Shown here piece by piece: positions 1 through 8,739 of a stretch of DNA of 64,000 nucleotides. How positions within the stretch are numbered: the stretch's first letter is position 1; the number at the start of each line of letters is the position of its first letter. Source of the DNA: Clostridia bacterium (lineage in GTDB: Bacteria > Bacillota > Clostridia > Oscillospirales > CAG-272); NCBI GenBank assembly GCA_017942005.1, contig JAGAVJ010000045.1, positions 1-64,000 of the forward strand, in the 5' to 3' direction. The notes below the pieces were generated by a model. The model did no database searches and was not told the origin of the DNA. It saw nothing but the letters and a program-made list of their open reading frames with translations. The position numbers were made by a program, and so were the translations under genes.

Positions 1-61
1 CGGTTATGAATTATTAAAAATAAAAAAAGAAAATTCAATATTACAATGGAAAATAAGGTGA
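1..61 (+). CDS. C-terminal tail of a gene starting before the window (tentative)
   Basis: Frame 2 is open from the window edge to a TGA at 59-61 and would encode a short basic tail ending ILQWKIR. It overlaps the next gene's start by 16 bases, a spacing common in tightly packed immunity or toxin cassettes. With fewer than 20 codons visible, no family can be assigned, and it may be chance. Confidence 0.3.
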   Translation, partial: GYELLKIKKENSILQWKIR

Positions 62-327
62 CATATCAACATGTCAAAGAAATAATTGATACCTGGGATC
101 CTATTCATTTACTATCAATGCATTGTCCCCCGGATGAATATGATATTGAAATAAAATTAATTTATCAAAAGATATCTCATATGAAACACATATCCAAAGA
201 GAAATTGGCAGAAATAATATATCATGTATTTTTACAAGGTTTTGGTAATGATTTGTTTTGCTATCCTATTCATGATTGTAATGTAATTGCTGCCTTTATC
301 CTAAAAGAGGAATATTTTAATGAATAA
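46..327 (+). CDS. DUF1871-like small protein (YugE-type)
   Basis: This 93-residue protein carries the motif WDPIHLLSMHCPPDEYDIEI near its start. That resembles the Trp-Asp-Pro ... Pro-x-Asp-Glu-Tyr-Asp pattern I associate with the DUF1871 family (B. subtilis YugE). Such proteins are small, cytoplasmic and of unknown biochemical role, and often sit among immunity genes. The ATG at 46 has no clear Shine-Dalgarno sequence, so translation may be coupled to the gene ending at 61; a GTG at 58 is an alternative. The region is very AT-rich compared with sequence after 3700, which suggests acquisition by transfer. Its TAA stop overlaps the old ATG of the next gene. Confidence 0.6.
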   Translation: MENKVTYQHVKEIIDTWDPIHLLSMHCPPDEYDIEIKLIYQKISHMKHISKEKLAEIIYHVFLQGFGNDLFCYPIHDCNVIAAFILKEEYFNE

Positions 328-349
328 ATGAGAGCAGCTTTACTATGTT

Positions 350-601
350 TTGACTGAATACATCGCTGGACATTATGATACAAATACGTTTTGTTACACT
401 TTTTACGATATTTTTTATCCTAATATTCCGAAAGAAGAGTTATCGAAACAGGAATATACGGAATTTAACGCGCTCGCAAATGCGGTGGCTAGATTTTCGC
501 CATACACGAAAGATATTGTAAACGATCCAAATGCATTTACATCTAAGAAAGATATCCAAAGAATAGCGAAAAAGGCTTATGACCGTTTAATCAGTGGTTA
601 A
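350..601 (+). CDS. Immunity-like small helical protein, probable broken start
   Basis: The open frame from a TTG at 350 encodes 83 residues. The same frame extends upstream to an ATG at 320, which overlaps the previous gene's stop in the usual coupled way, but a TGA at 329-331 interrupts it after MNK. The upstream reading is MNK-stop-EQLYYVLTEYIAGHY; small immunity-type proteins I recall begin with W at that position, so a TGG-to-TGA change is likely. The TTG at 350 has no Shine-Dalgarno sequence. The gene is either a recent pseudogene, weakly read through, or re-initiated at TTG. The helical sequence with conserved RFSPY resembles bacteriocin or toxin immunity proteins; the partner toxin is not in the window. 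Confidence 0.55.
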   Translation: MTEYIAGHYDTNTFCYTFYDIFYPNIPKEELSKQEYTEFNALANAVARFSPYTKDIVNDPNAFTSKKDIQRIAKKAYDRLISG

Positions 602-633
602 TTTATGACATTCAATTTAAATTGGAGGTAAAA

Positions 634-1167
634 GTGAGTGCCCTGAGACAATTATATGGCAATTTTATATTGGAATGGTATGAGGTTGATTCCCACAACG
701 AAATGGAAGAAATTCTTTGCAAAAGTTGTTATGATAAATACGATGCACCAATGCCGGAAGATGATAATAGTTACGTTATTTTAAAATTAAAAACGAGTTG
801 TGATACCAAATGGTTTGGTATCGGAATTTGCTATTCAGGATACGAAGCGCCTGCATTGATATGTGGCAGCACATTAGATACTATAACATTATTATATAAT
901 AATCATATAATAAATTTTGATATTGTATCAAAAAGTGAAGTATTTCATTTTCAAACAGAATTACCAATTAGGTTTGCGAAATACCATAAAAACAATATTG
1001 TTATTATAACAGAAGCCAGTATTTTGCAAATCAATCTAAAAGGTAAAATCCTAATTCGGAAAAATATGGATGCAATTATGAATTATTGCATTGAAGAAGA
1101 TCATATTTTATATGAAACAGACAGTAATTCTGGAATATTTATGATCCAAGAAATAAATAACAATTGA
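634..1167 (+). CDS. Hypothetical protein of the immunity-like island
   Basis: I place the start at GTG 634 because GGAGG at 624-628 sits just upstream; a TTG at 622 would overlap that site. The product is 177 residues, soluble, with no signal peptide or membrane segment. Beta-rich stretches such as GSTLDTITLLYNNHIINFDI suggest a small beta-propeller or sandwich-like fold, but I do not recognise the family. It lies 32 bases after the preceding gene in the same AT-rich cluster. By context it may be an immunity or accessory factor; nothing in the sequence proves that. Confidence 0.6.
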   Translation: MSALRQLYGNFILEWYEVDSHNEMEEILCKSCYDKYDAPMPEDDNSYVILKLKTSCDTKWFGIGICYSGYEAPALICGSTLDTITLLYNNHIINFDIVSKSEVFHFQTELPIRFAKYHKNNIVIITEASILQINLKGKILIRKNMDAIMNYCIEEDHILYETDSNSGIFMIQEINNN

Positions 1168-1219
1168 TTATAATATCGCCAAATCGAATCCCTCTGACTT
1201 ATTAACAAAGGAGATATTC

Positions 1220-1717
1220 ATGGGAGAATGCTTTGAATTATCATTGTTTTTTCAACGACATAACCTCAATGTCAATGAGTTAATGAAACAAGTATATAGT
1301 ACGTTGTCAATATGTGACGGTATAAATCATATTGTCAATCATCCTTATTCCTTTTTTGAAAATCGAGAGATATATTGTACCTCTTATACACAAGGGGAAT
1401 ACTGTGTAATTATAATTAGTATTTATAATTTGACTTTTACCTGTAATAACTTAAAACAATTATTAGAAGAAATGGGTGAACTCATTCAAAGCTTTGAAAC
1501 AAATCAATACTTTTTATTTGCGGCTGGTATATACGAATTAACAATGTATTACCTGGGTGAAATTTATCAAATAAATCTCTTAAAAAAACAAATGCAATAT
1601 TTTCCGATTGTTTTTAGTTTTACGAAACTTCAATTAAATAATGAATATACACTATATCATATAAATGATTTATATTGCTCGTTTCAAAAAGGCGAAAATA
1701 TACAGCAGCTTTTTTAA
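1220..1717 (+). CDS. Hypothetical protein of the immunity-like island, possibly 3'-frameshifted
   Basis: The ATG at 1220 follows AAAGGAG with good spacing. The 165-residue product has no signal peptide or transmembrane helix and matches no family I know. The stop lies immediately after a run of six T (1710-1715). Adding one T there and one A near 1741 would extend the protein through FLNDQWFTKIKIAIFFEYD to a TAA at 1818-1820, a protein-like sequence rich in aromatic residues. The true C-terminus may therefore have been lost through homopolymer deletions. A role as an immunity protein is inferred from neighbours only. Confidence 0.6.
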   Translation: MGECFELSLFFQRHNLNVNELMKQVYSTLSICDGINHIVNHPYSFFENREIYCTSYTQGEYCVIIISIYNLTFTCNNLKQLLEEMGELIQSFETNQYFLFAAGIYELTMYYLGEIYQINLLKKQMQYFPIVFSFTKLQLNNEYTLYHINDLYCSFQKGENIQQLF

Positions 1718-1794
1718 ACGATCAATGGTTCACTAAAATAAAATTGCTATCTTTTTTGAATATGATCCACGTTTGTGGTATGAAGGAAATTTAA

Positions 1795-2679
1795 GTGATG
1801 AACTGGCAAATAATAAATAAGGAAGCATTCGATTTTTTAGAGCAGCAAAATTATTATCAAGCGCAGGAAAAATTTAAATACAATGCAAAAAACAATATTT
1901 GTGGTGAAACATTACATAACTTAGGATGCTTTTATATGGAAGAAGGACTTGAAACCCAAAATCATCAAACCCGTTCTGCACCATTTTTAGGATATCATTA
2001 TCTTTTTCATGCAAGTATGATTTTTTCTCATCCTTTAAATCATGCAGCACTTGCTATGTATCATTACAATATAAAAGATTACAATAAATCGTGCGAATAT
2101 TATAAAAAAATATCAGAAAGAGAAATAACAAGCGAAATATTATATAATTATGCCGTACCATGTTTTTTCATGCAATTATATCAAAAAACAGTAAGTACAT
2201 TAAATAAGGCAATACAAAAGGCAACAAAAGAAAATCTATCAAAAATGATTACATTATTAATTCATGGGTTATTATGCACTGACCATTTTGGTGAGGCCAA
2301 AGAATTCATATATCCTTATATAGATATCATGGATTATGATGATCAGTTTATCTTATTATTTTTGCTGCATGAATATGATGCTGCATATAAGAGAATTCCA
2401 TTTCTATATAAATATGACTTATCCTTTTCAGAATTGTCAATGGCAATTGAATGTGCAGAATATTATTATAATTTTGATATCATAAAAACTCTGATAAAGA
2501 TAAAACGGGATATAATTACAGATATTTCATATAAAAAAATTGAATGTAGAAAAATAATATCTCAAATTGAAGGATCAAAGAATTCAAGAAAACGATTTAT
2601 AGACCAATATCGATATATTCCTTCGGTTATACCAATATGTTATTATATTGATTGCTCAAACCATAATTTAACACTATAA
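1795..2679 (+). CDS. TPR-like repeat protein of the immunity-like island
   Basis: This 294-residue, all-helical protein has TPR/Sel1-like periodicity: helix pairs such as EAFDFLEQQNYYQAQEKFKY, LHNLGCFYMEEGL and AAYKRIPFLYKYDLSFSELS. TPR-like solenoids mediate protein binding and are frequent in toxin-immunity clusters. Adjacent GTG (1795) and ATG (1798) codons follow AAGGAAAT, and either may be used. The start overlaps the putative ancestral tail of the upstream gene. A long palindrome spans the final codons and stop (2657-2690) and probably ends transcription. Confidence 0.65.
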   Translation: MMNWQIINKEAFDFLEQQNYYQAQEKFKYNAKNNICGETLHNLGCFYMEEGLETQNHQTRSAPFLGYHYLFHASMIFSHPLNHAALAMYHYNIKDYNKSCEYYKKISEREITSEILYNYAVPCFFMQLYQKTVSTLNKAIQKATKENLSKMITLLIHGLLCTDHFGEAKEFIYPYIDIMDYDDQFILLFLLHEYDAAYKRIPFLYKYDLSFSELSMAIECAEYYYNFDIIKTLIKIKRDIITDISYKKIECRKIISQIEGSKNSRKRFIDQYRYIPSVIPICYYIDCSNHNLTL

Positions 2680-2690
2680 ATTATGGTTTG
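2657..2690 (+). terminator. Terminator hairpin overlapping a stop codon
   Basis: CAAACCATAATTT pairs perfectly with AAATTATGGTTTG around an 8-base loop, followed by a T-rich stretch. The TAA stop of the TPR-like gene at 2677-2679 lies inside the structure. Confidence 0.6.
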
Positions 2691-2765
2691 TTTATAACCA
2701 AAACAGAGGCTATCACCTGTAATTTCAAAACAGTAGTAGATATTTTCGTTAAAATGAGGTAAAAT

Positions 2766-3314
2766 ATGATTTTTTTACAGCGGAACGAAATCATTCTTTA
2801 TGAAAAAAAGCAAGACTGGAAATTTATTATAAATTACTTATATAATTTATGGCACCAAAATCAATATAACATTCCAAAATATTGCAGATTAGTAACTGAA
2901 TATTGGTATGTTATATCTGAATTGAGAAGTCCGGCATACACTACTAAGATCGAATATGATGAAATGCAGCGTCGTCTATATAAAATTACCAATTTTGGAC
3001 TTGAAAACTTTGGTCATGATCCTACTTTTTTATGGATGATAGGCTATTTTATTTCATTGCAGCCTTATCATTTTTTTGATATGAAATTCATTTCATATGA
3101 AGATGCAGAAACGATTGGTCACGAGATGTTAAGAAAAGCAACAGAATTGGAGCCGGATAATCTCATTGCAAGGGTGTTGTACTTAGGTACAAACAATGAC
3201 AATTTTGATGAATATAGAAAAGCAAGAAAACAATTATCCAATAAATTAGATGAATTTTTTTCTGAAAATACAATTGTAGAAAGATATTTTCGTGATATAT
3301 TTGTGAAACCTTAA
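2766..3314 (+). CDS. Hypothetical helical protein of the immunity-like island
   Basis: The ATG at 2766 follows GAGGTAAAAT. The product is 182 residues, soluble, helical, and contains ATELEPDNLIARVLYLG, which resembles a TPR-type helix pair. I do not recognise the family; similar helical proteins occur in polymorphic-toxin immunity loci. It is the last gene of the AT-rich island and is followed by a strong hairpin at 3328-3375 and then a dispersed repeat, which marks the island boundary. Confidence 0.6.
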   Translation: MIFLQRNEIILYEKKQDWKFIINYLYNLWHQNQYNIPKYCRLVTEYWYVISELRSPAYTTKIEYDEMQRRLYKITNFGLENFGHDPTFLWMIGYFISLQPYHFFDMKFISYEDAETIGHEMLRKATELEPDNLIARVLYLGTNNDNFDEYRKARKQLSNKLDEFFSENTIVERYFRDIFVKP

Positions 3315-3327
3315 TATGAGTGTAACA

Positions 3328-3375
3328 ATCAGACTGAAGACAATGTTCCGAAAAGGAGCTTTTCTTCAGTCTGAT
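3328..3375 (+). terminator. Hairpin after the immunity-like island
   Basis: ATCAGACTGAAG (3328-3339) pairs perfectly with CTTCAGTCTGAT (3364-3375) around a 24-base loop and is followed by AATTTATT. It is probably a terminator for the upstream gene. Confidence 0.6.
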
Positions 3376-3413
3376 AATTTATTGCTGTAAGTGGGATATT
3401 AAAATCATGTAAA

Positions 3414-3500
3414 TTGGTTTCTCTGTTTAAAAGTTTTTGCGGTAGAGTTTGAGGAGATGCTTTTTTCAAAAAGCATCTCCTCATCGAACTCACGTTAAAA
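3414..3500 (-). repeat. MITE-like element, left half (copy 1)
   Basis: In reverse complement this segment matches 56678-56762 almost base for base and 16475-16546 closely. It begins AACGTGAGTTCGATGA, has a GAGGAGATGCTTTTT/AAAAAGCATCTCCTC hairpin, and ends with the ACTTTTAAACAGAGAAACC section. Only one half-element is present here, at the border between the island and the ABC exporter. Confidence 0.8.
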
Positions 3501-3572
3501 TCGGAAAATCTTTCGTAATCAAAAACACAAAGTAAATTTTTAATAAGTGAATGTTAAAATATAAAGAAACGA

Positions 3573-3602
3573 TTGACAAGAAAAGCTGGAATTTGATATA
3601 AT
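3573..3602 (+). promoter_or_regulatory. Sigma-A-type promoter for the ABC exporter
   Basis: TTGACA at 3573-3578 and TATAAT at 3597-3602 are separated by 18 bases, about 100 bases before the exporter ATPase start. Confidence 0.75.
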
Positions 3603-3701
3603 GAATATAGATGCCTGTATGGTTGTAAAATGGGTAAATCGTATTATAAATCATCATAAAGTTTGTTTTTAATCACAGATAACAGAAAAAGGAGTGTAAG
3701 G

Positions 3702-4409
3702 ATGTCAAAACATTACATTGAATTCGATCATGTAACAAAAAGTTATGGCAGCGGCAACGCACAGATCAACGCCCTCTCCGATGTGAGTTTTTATGTTGAC
3801 AAAGGTGAGTTCTGCATGCTGCTTGGTTCATCAGGCGCCGGAAAGACAACACTGCTGAATATGCTTGGCGGTATGGATACTGTGACCGACGGTCAAATAT
3901 ATTTTGACGAAAAAGAAGTTTCCAAGTTTAACAAAAACACACTCATTGATTTTCGCCGTCATGATGTTGGTTTTGTATTTCAATTTTATAACCTGATTCC
4001 AAACCTGACAGCGCTTGAAAATGTAGAAATTGCTGCACAGCTATGCAAAGATCCCATTTCGGCAAAGGAAGCATTGTCTATGGTAGGACTTGCCGCCAGA
4101 GAAGATAATTTTCCGGCACAGCTTTCCGGCGGAGAACAGCAGCGTGTCGCAATTGCACGCGCACTTGCAAAAAATCCGCGGCTGCTTTTGTGTGATGAAC
4201 CGACCGGTGCACTGGATTATATGACCGGAAAAGCCGTTTTAAAGCTTTTGTATGACCTGAGCAAGGAACGCGGTACTACAGTCATTATCATTACGCATAA
4301 TCAAGCCATTGCGCCAATGGCTGACCGTATCATTCATATCAAAAGCGGTAAAATTATATCCAATGAAATCAATTCGCATATTGTTCCAATTGAAGAGATT
4401 GAGTGGTGA
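3702..4409 (+). CDS. ABC exporter ATP-binding protein (LolD/MacB/SalX type)
   Basis: This 235-residue ATPase has Walker [10 protein letters not shown], a Q-loop region [16 protein letters not shown], signature [15 protein letters not shown], Walker [14 protein letters not shown] and the H-loop ITHN. These identify the MacB/LolD/SalX class that pairs with FtsX-domain permeases. I chose ATG 3702 because AAAAAGGAG lies just upstream; an upstream TTG adds an unconserved extension. It ends 6 bases before its permease gene at 4416. Such pairs export peptides or lipoproteins, or act in antimicrobial-peptide resistance; the substrate cannot be told here. Confidence 0.93.
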   Translation: MSKHYIEFDHVTKSYGSGNAQINALSDVSFYVDKGEFCMLLGSSGAGKTTLLNMLGGMDTVTDGQIYFDEKEVSKFNKNTLIDFRRHDVGFVFQFYNLIPNLTALENVEIAAQLCKDPISAKEALSMVGLAAREDNFPAQLSGGEQQRVAIARALAKNPRLLLCDEPTGALDYMTGKAVLKLLYDLSKERGTTVIIITHNQAIAPMADRIIHIKSGKIISNEINSHIVPIEEIEW

Positions 4410-4415
4410 TCTAAA

Positions 4416-6878
4416 ATGACAGCGATTTTAAAAATGACTCGGAGAACGATACGTACATTTTTCGGTCGTTTCATGGCTCTGCTTTTGATTGTAGCTGTCA
4501 GCGCCGGTTTTTTTGCAGGATTAAAGGTTACAACCGAGGCCATGATCAAAACTGGCGATCAATATCTCACAGAACAGAACTTTTATGATTTTCGTCTCTT
4601 TTCTACACTTGGATTCACGGAAGAAGATGTAGCTGCATTTTCTAAACTGGACGGAATCAAAGATGCAGAAGGCGTAAATACGATTGATGCTTTAATCAAA
4701 CACAACGACACTGTGCATCCCTTTCAGCTTTATGCACTTGGAGAAAAAATCAATCTCCCATCACTCACAGCCGGAAGACTTCCTGCTGCCGAAAATGAAT
4801 GCCTTGCTGACGCCAACCGATTTTCAGAAAATGATATCGGCACAGTTATCACCCTGGCAGACGAAAATGACAGCACCGTGACAGAGCGTCTGTGTATTCA
4901 TGAATATACGATTGTTGGATTGATTCACACACCGATGCATCTGGGGCTTGACCGCGGCACCACAAATATCGGAAACGGTTCTGTTTATACCTTTCTATAT
5001 GTACCCAAAGAAGCCTTTACCGACGATATCTTTACGGAAGTCAATCTGACACTCAAGGAAACCGCAAAAATATACAGTGATGATTATGATGCATATATCG
5101 AAACCAAAAAACCAGATGTCACAGCGTTATGCGAAGAACTTGCTGACAAGCGTTATGATGATATTCTTGCTTCCATGGGATTGACAGAAGAAGCCGCCAT
5201 CGCCATGGGAATCGAAGTGGAGAAGCCTGTGACCTATGTATTGACCAGAAATGAAAATGCTGGGTATGTAAGCTTTGAAAACGATACAAACATTCTTACA
5301 AGTGTTGCAAATATTTTTCCGATTTTCTTTATTGCAATTGCAATTCTCGTATGTGTGACAACGATGTCCCGTATGGTTGATGAAGAGCGTACACAAATTG
5401 GTGTTTTAAAGGCAATGGGTTTCAGTGACCATGCCATTATGGGGAAATATTGCTTATATGCAGGAAGCGCAACGCTTATCGGCTGGGCTGTCGGATTCTT
5501 TCTCTGTACATGGGCACTGCCGCAGATTTTCTGGTTTGCGTATAATTCTATTTATAATTTTGCGCCGCTGTCTTATGTATTCAGTACAAAGCTTGCCTTG
5601 ATCACACTGATTATTTCCTTGATCAGCATTCTTGGAAGTACGATCATTTCCTGCCGAAGTGAACTGAAAAGCGTCCCCGCAGCATTGATTCGTCCCCGTG
5701 CCGGAAAAACCGGAAAACGTGTGATTCTGGAACAAATAAAACCCATTTGGCAAAAACTCAGCTTTCTGCAAAAAATTACAGTACGAAATATGTTCCGTTA
5801 CAAACAGCGTCTGTTTATGATGCTGATTGGAATTGGCTGTTGTGCCGGGCTTGTCGTTACCGCGTTTGGAATTCGTGATTCCATGATCAACGTTGGCGTT
5901 CTGCAATACCATCAAATTCAAAAATATGATATAGAAGCAAGCTTTGACGCCGATGAAGTGGACGCAGTACAAAATATTCTGTCCCAAGTGGACTCTATTG
6001 ATCAATATCTCCTTGTTTCCGCAGGACATGTCGATCTGACAGCGAAAACGACGATGAATTCCGTCAATCTGCTCAGCTTTCACAGCGATGATGACGTCAA
6101 TTCCTTTTGGGATTTTCACAATGGAGAGTCCCCAGTAGCACTTCCCAAAGACGGTGAGGTAATCATCAGCCCGAAAATTGCGGAAAAGCTTTCACTGTCC
6201 GTAGGCGACACGGTGGAAATCCGGAATGCAGATCACAAAAAGGGAAGGGTACAGATATCTGCCATCTTTGATAACCACATTTATGATTATATTGTCATCT
6301 CGGAGAACACCTATACAGACTTATTCGATACGTGGATAGCAACCTCCGCATTGATCACTGTCTCAGCAGACAGTGATATCGATGACACAGCAAAAGAACT
6401 CATTGATCTTCGTATGATTACAAGTGTCAATCAATTAAGCACAATGGAAGCAAATATCAATGATGCACTGCAATGTTTAAATTATATCATCTGGCTTGTG
6501 GTATTCTTTTCCGGCGCGCTTGCATTTATTGTAATTTATAATTTAACAAACATTAATATTGCAGAACGCAGCCGTGAAATTGCAACTGTACAGGTACTCG
6601 GGTTTTATCCAAAGGAAACGGAAAGTTATGTATTAAAGGAGAATCTGATTTTATCTGTGGCTGCCAGTATTCTTGGTCTGCCGCTGGGAAAGCTGTTTCA
6701 TTCGACGGTCATGTACATGGTAAAAATCGATATGATTACTTTTTTGAATTGCATCAATCCCATCAGCTACTGCATCGGTTTTGTTCTTACCATGCTGTTT
6801 GCAGTCATTGTCAATCAGTTCATGAAAAAGCAAATCAACAAAATCAATATGACAGAATCTTTAAAAGCGGTTGAATAA
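4416..6878 (+). CDS. FtsX-domain ABC permease (MacB-like, large form)
   Basis: This 820-residue membrane protein has an N-terminal helix (around residues 18-40), a long extracytoplasmic domain, three helices around residues 295-420, a second extracytoplasmic domain and three final helices. That is the two-FtsX-domain layout of Gram-positive exporters working with SalX/LolD-type ATPases. The stretch AGSATLIGWAVGFFLCTW and the motif MVDEERTQIGVLKAMGF are typical: the latter is the coupling region that recurs as ERSREIATVQVLGFYPKE before the C-terminal helices. It is co-transcribed with the ATPase and ends at a strong hairpin terminator. Cargo is unknown. Confidence 0.92.
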   Translation: MTAILKMTRRTIRTFFGRFMALLLIVAVSAGFFAGLKVTTEAMIKTGDQYLTEQNFYDFRLFSTLGFTEEDVAAFSKLDGIKDAEGVNTIDALIKHNDTVHPFQLYALGEKINLPSLTAGRLPAAENECLADANRFSENDIGTVITLADENDSTVTERLCIHEYTIVGLIHTPMHLGLDRGTTNIGNGSVYTFLYVPKEAFTDDIFTEVNLTLKETAKIYSDDYDAYIETKKPDVTALCEELADKRYDDILASMGLTEEAAIAMGIEVEKPVTYVLTRNENAGYVSFENDTNILTSVANIFPIFFIAIAILVCVTTMSRMVDEERTQIGVLKAMGFSDHAIMGKYCLYAGSATLIGWAVGFFLCTWALPQIFWFAYNSIYNFAPLSYVFSTKLALITLIISLISILGSTIISCRSELKSVPAALIRPRAGKTGKRVILEQIKPIWQKLSFLQKITVRNMFRYKQRLFMMLIGIGCCAGLVVTAFGIRDSMINVGVLQYHQIQKYDIEASFDADEVDAVQNILSQVDSIDQYLLVSAGHVDLTAKTTMNSVNLLSFHSDDDVNSFWDFHNGESPVALPKDGEVIISPKIAEKLSLSVGDTVEIRNADHKKGRVQISAIFDNHIYDYIVISENTYTDLFDTWIATSALITVSADSDIDDTAKELIDLRMITSVNQLSTMEANINDALQCLNYIIWLVVFFSGALAFIVIYNLTNINIAERSREIATVQVLGFYPKETESYVLKENLILSVAASILGLPLGKLFHSTVMYMVKIDMITFLNCINPISYCIGFVLTMLFAVIVNQFMKKQINKINMTESLKAVE

Positions 6879-6888
6879 CAAAATATGA

Positions 6889-6926
6889 GGCTGCTGCAAG
6901 TTGAAAACTTGCAGCAGCCCCTTTTT
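6889..6926. terminator. GGCTGCTGCAA-type terminator palindrome (copy 1)
   Basis: GGCTGCTGCAAGTT pairs perfectly with AACTTGCAGCAGCC and is followed by a T run on the plus strand. It separates the converging permease and htrA genes. Sequence-related hairpins recur at 11962, 36658 and 56629. Confidence 0.85.
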
Positions 6927-6945
6927 ATTCCTGGGTTATGATTCA

Positions 6946-8739
6946 TTATCTGGAAAATCCAAAGATATCACTCCAGCTAGGGATGCTTTCATCGTCATTG
7001 TTCGCTTTATCATTGCGATTTTGCGTATTGTCATCTTTTGTCGCGGTATCAGCCGGTCTTGCATCAAGTGTTACGGTAAGGTTTTTTTCGACATATTTGC
7101 CGTCTACATTGCGCTGTACCACAATCTCGATTTTTTCGCCAGCCTCATAATACTGAAGAAGCTTTTGCAAATCTTCCTTTGACGTAACGGTTTCATGATC
7201 AAATTTTGTGATAACATCACCGGAAATGATACCTGCTTTTTCTGCTGCCATTCCATCGGATACAGATGAAACATAAACGCCGACCGGCATATTAAACATG
7301 GTTGCCATTTGGGAGGTGACATCCTGAGGCACAATACCAAGATATCCCATCTTACTTGGATCATCGACAGCGATACGTGTGGTACGTGTCATCAACTCTT
7401 CCAGAATGGGAAGGGCGGTATTGACCGGAATGGCAAAACACATACCTTCAATTGCTTCATTCGAGTATTTTGCAGAGTTGATGCCGACGACCTGACCTTT
7501 TCTGTTCACCAGTGCGCCGCCGGAGTTACCGGGGTTAATCGCCGCATCGGTTTGAATCAGATATGTGGTATTGTTATTGGAATCTGTGACTGCACGGTTA
7601 AGTGCAGAAACAATACCGGAGGTAACAGACTGTCCGTAACCCAGCGCATTTCCGATGGCTACCACGCTTTCGCCGACAACCAGATCATCTGAATCTCCAA
7701 GCTCTGCATAAGCAATGGCGCTCATGGTTTCACTTGGAATATCTGATAGCTTGACAACAACAATTGCCAGGTCGTTGACGGAATCTGTCCCTTTGACATA
7801 TGCGGTAGACTGTGAATTATCCGCAAACGTAATGGTAATTTCATCTGCATTGTCAATGACATGATTGTTTGTAACAATCAAAAGCTCTGTATCATTTTCA
7901 CCGACAATAATACCGGAACCGGCAGAAGAAACCGGATAAACCTGCGTTCCGAAAATCGTATTATATTTGGTCTCCGATTTACAGTTGATAGAGACCATTG
8001 CAGGTTCCATGATGATATTGATTTGCGGAATCGTTAATTCCTCATTGGTAGTCAAAGAAGCCTTTTTCAGCGCCTCTGCCATAATTGCAGAAGCAGACTG
8101 TAAAGTTCCGGTATGAGATTCATTTAAGGAACCTTTTTTCTGGGTATTTGCATCATTTTCTGACGTATCGACATAGGGTTTTGTTGTATTTTCGTCCTTT
8201 TGACTGCTGGTTCCACGATTCATTGCATATATGACACCACCGGAAACAACACCAAAAATCAATGCAAATGCAACCGTACCTGCGAACCGGCGCAGTATGA
8301 CGCCGGACTTCTTTTCCTTCTTTTCTTTTTTCGGTGAATTGTTCTGTGCCGGCTGACCGTATGGCTGCCCCGTATAAGGATTAAAGCCCGCATGCATCGT
8401 ATTTTGCGGCTGTGTATTCTGCTGGGTATATGTTTGTTGTGCCTGCTGCGGCTGTGAGGATGCCTGTGAAGAAGTCTGCGTACTATTTGGCTGATACGTA
8501 CCGTCGGAAGTGGAGGTAACATTGGCATTTACAAAATTTGCTGTATCCGACGATGTGCCTTGACCTCCATTCTGGCTGGCTGTATCATATGGTGTTTCTC
8601 TATGAAATGCTGCGGATTGCTCGAATGCGGCATTCTGGTTATGATTGTCCTGTGCAAACACGTTGTCGTTTGCAGTACTGTGGTTATCCTGCACCGTGTT
8701 TTGTTCGTTTTCGTTTGATTGGCTGTTGAATTCGTTCAT
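6946..8739 (-). CDS. htrA: HtrA/DegP-like membrane-anchored serine protease with PDZ domain
   Basis: This 597-residue protein begins with about 145 low-complexity residues rich in Asn, Gln and Ser, then a basic patch and one membrane helix (about 150-172). The trypsin-like domain has the triad His293 (VTNNHV), Asp323 (VNDLAIV) and Ser406 (NPGNSGGAL). One PDZ domain follows (about 465-555). This is the HtrA/DegP architecture of Firmicutes, which degrades misfolded proteins outside the membrane. The unusually long N-terminal tail would lie in the cytoplasm. AGGAGG sits 7 bases before the ATG. The final residues carry an Asp/Asn-rich tail. Confidence 0.95.
   Translation of the reverse strand: MNEFNSQSNENEQNTVQDNHSTANDNVFAQDNHNQNAAFEQSAAFHRETPYDTASQNGGQGTSSDTANFVNANVTSTSDGTYQPNSTQTSSQASSQPQQAQQTYTQQNTQPQNTMHAGFNPYTGQPYGQPAQNNSPKKEKKEKKSGVILRRFAGTVAFALIFGVVSGGVIYAMNRGTSSQKDENTTKPYVDTSENDANTQKKGSLNESHTGTLQSASAIMAEALKKASLTTNEELTIPQINIIMEPAMVSINCKSETKYNTIFGTQVYPVSSAGSGIIVGENDTELLIVTNNHVIDNADEITITFADNSQSTAYVKGTDSVNDLAIVVVKLSDIPSETMSAIAYAELGDSDDLVVGESVVAIGNALGYGQSVTSGIVSALNRAVTDSNNNTTYLIQTDAAINPGNSGGALVNRKGQVVGINSAKYSNEAIEGMCFAIPVNTALPILEELMTRTTRIAVDDPSKMGYLGIVPQDVTSQMATMFNMPVGVYVSSVSDGMAAEKAGIISGDVITKFDHETVTSKEDLQKLLQYYEAGEKIEIVVQRNVDGKYVEKNLTVTLDARPADTATKDDNTQNRNDKANNDDESIPSWSDIFGFSR

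Noticed and set aside
3414-3500. CRISPR or tandem repeat array
   Set aside because: The repeats are single dispersed palindromic units at distant sites, without regular spacers or cas genes.
5454-6119. Long minus-strand frame inside the exporter permease gene
   Set aside because: It is antisense to a clearly real membrane protein; its sequence is Cys/Asn/Gln-rich with no domain.
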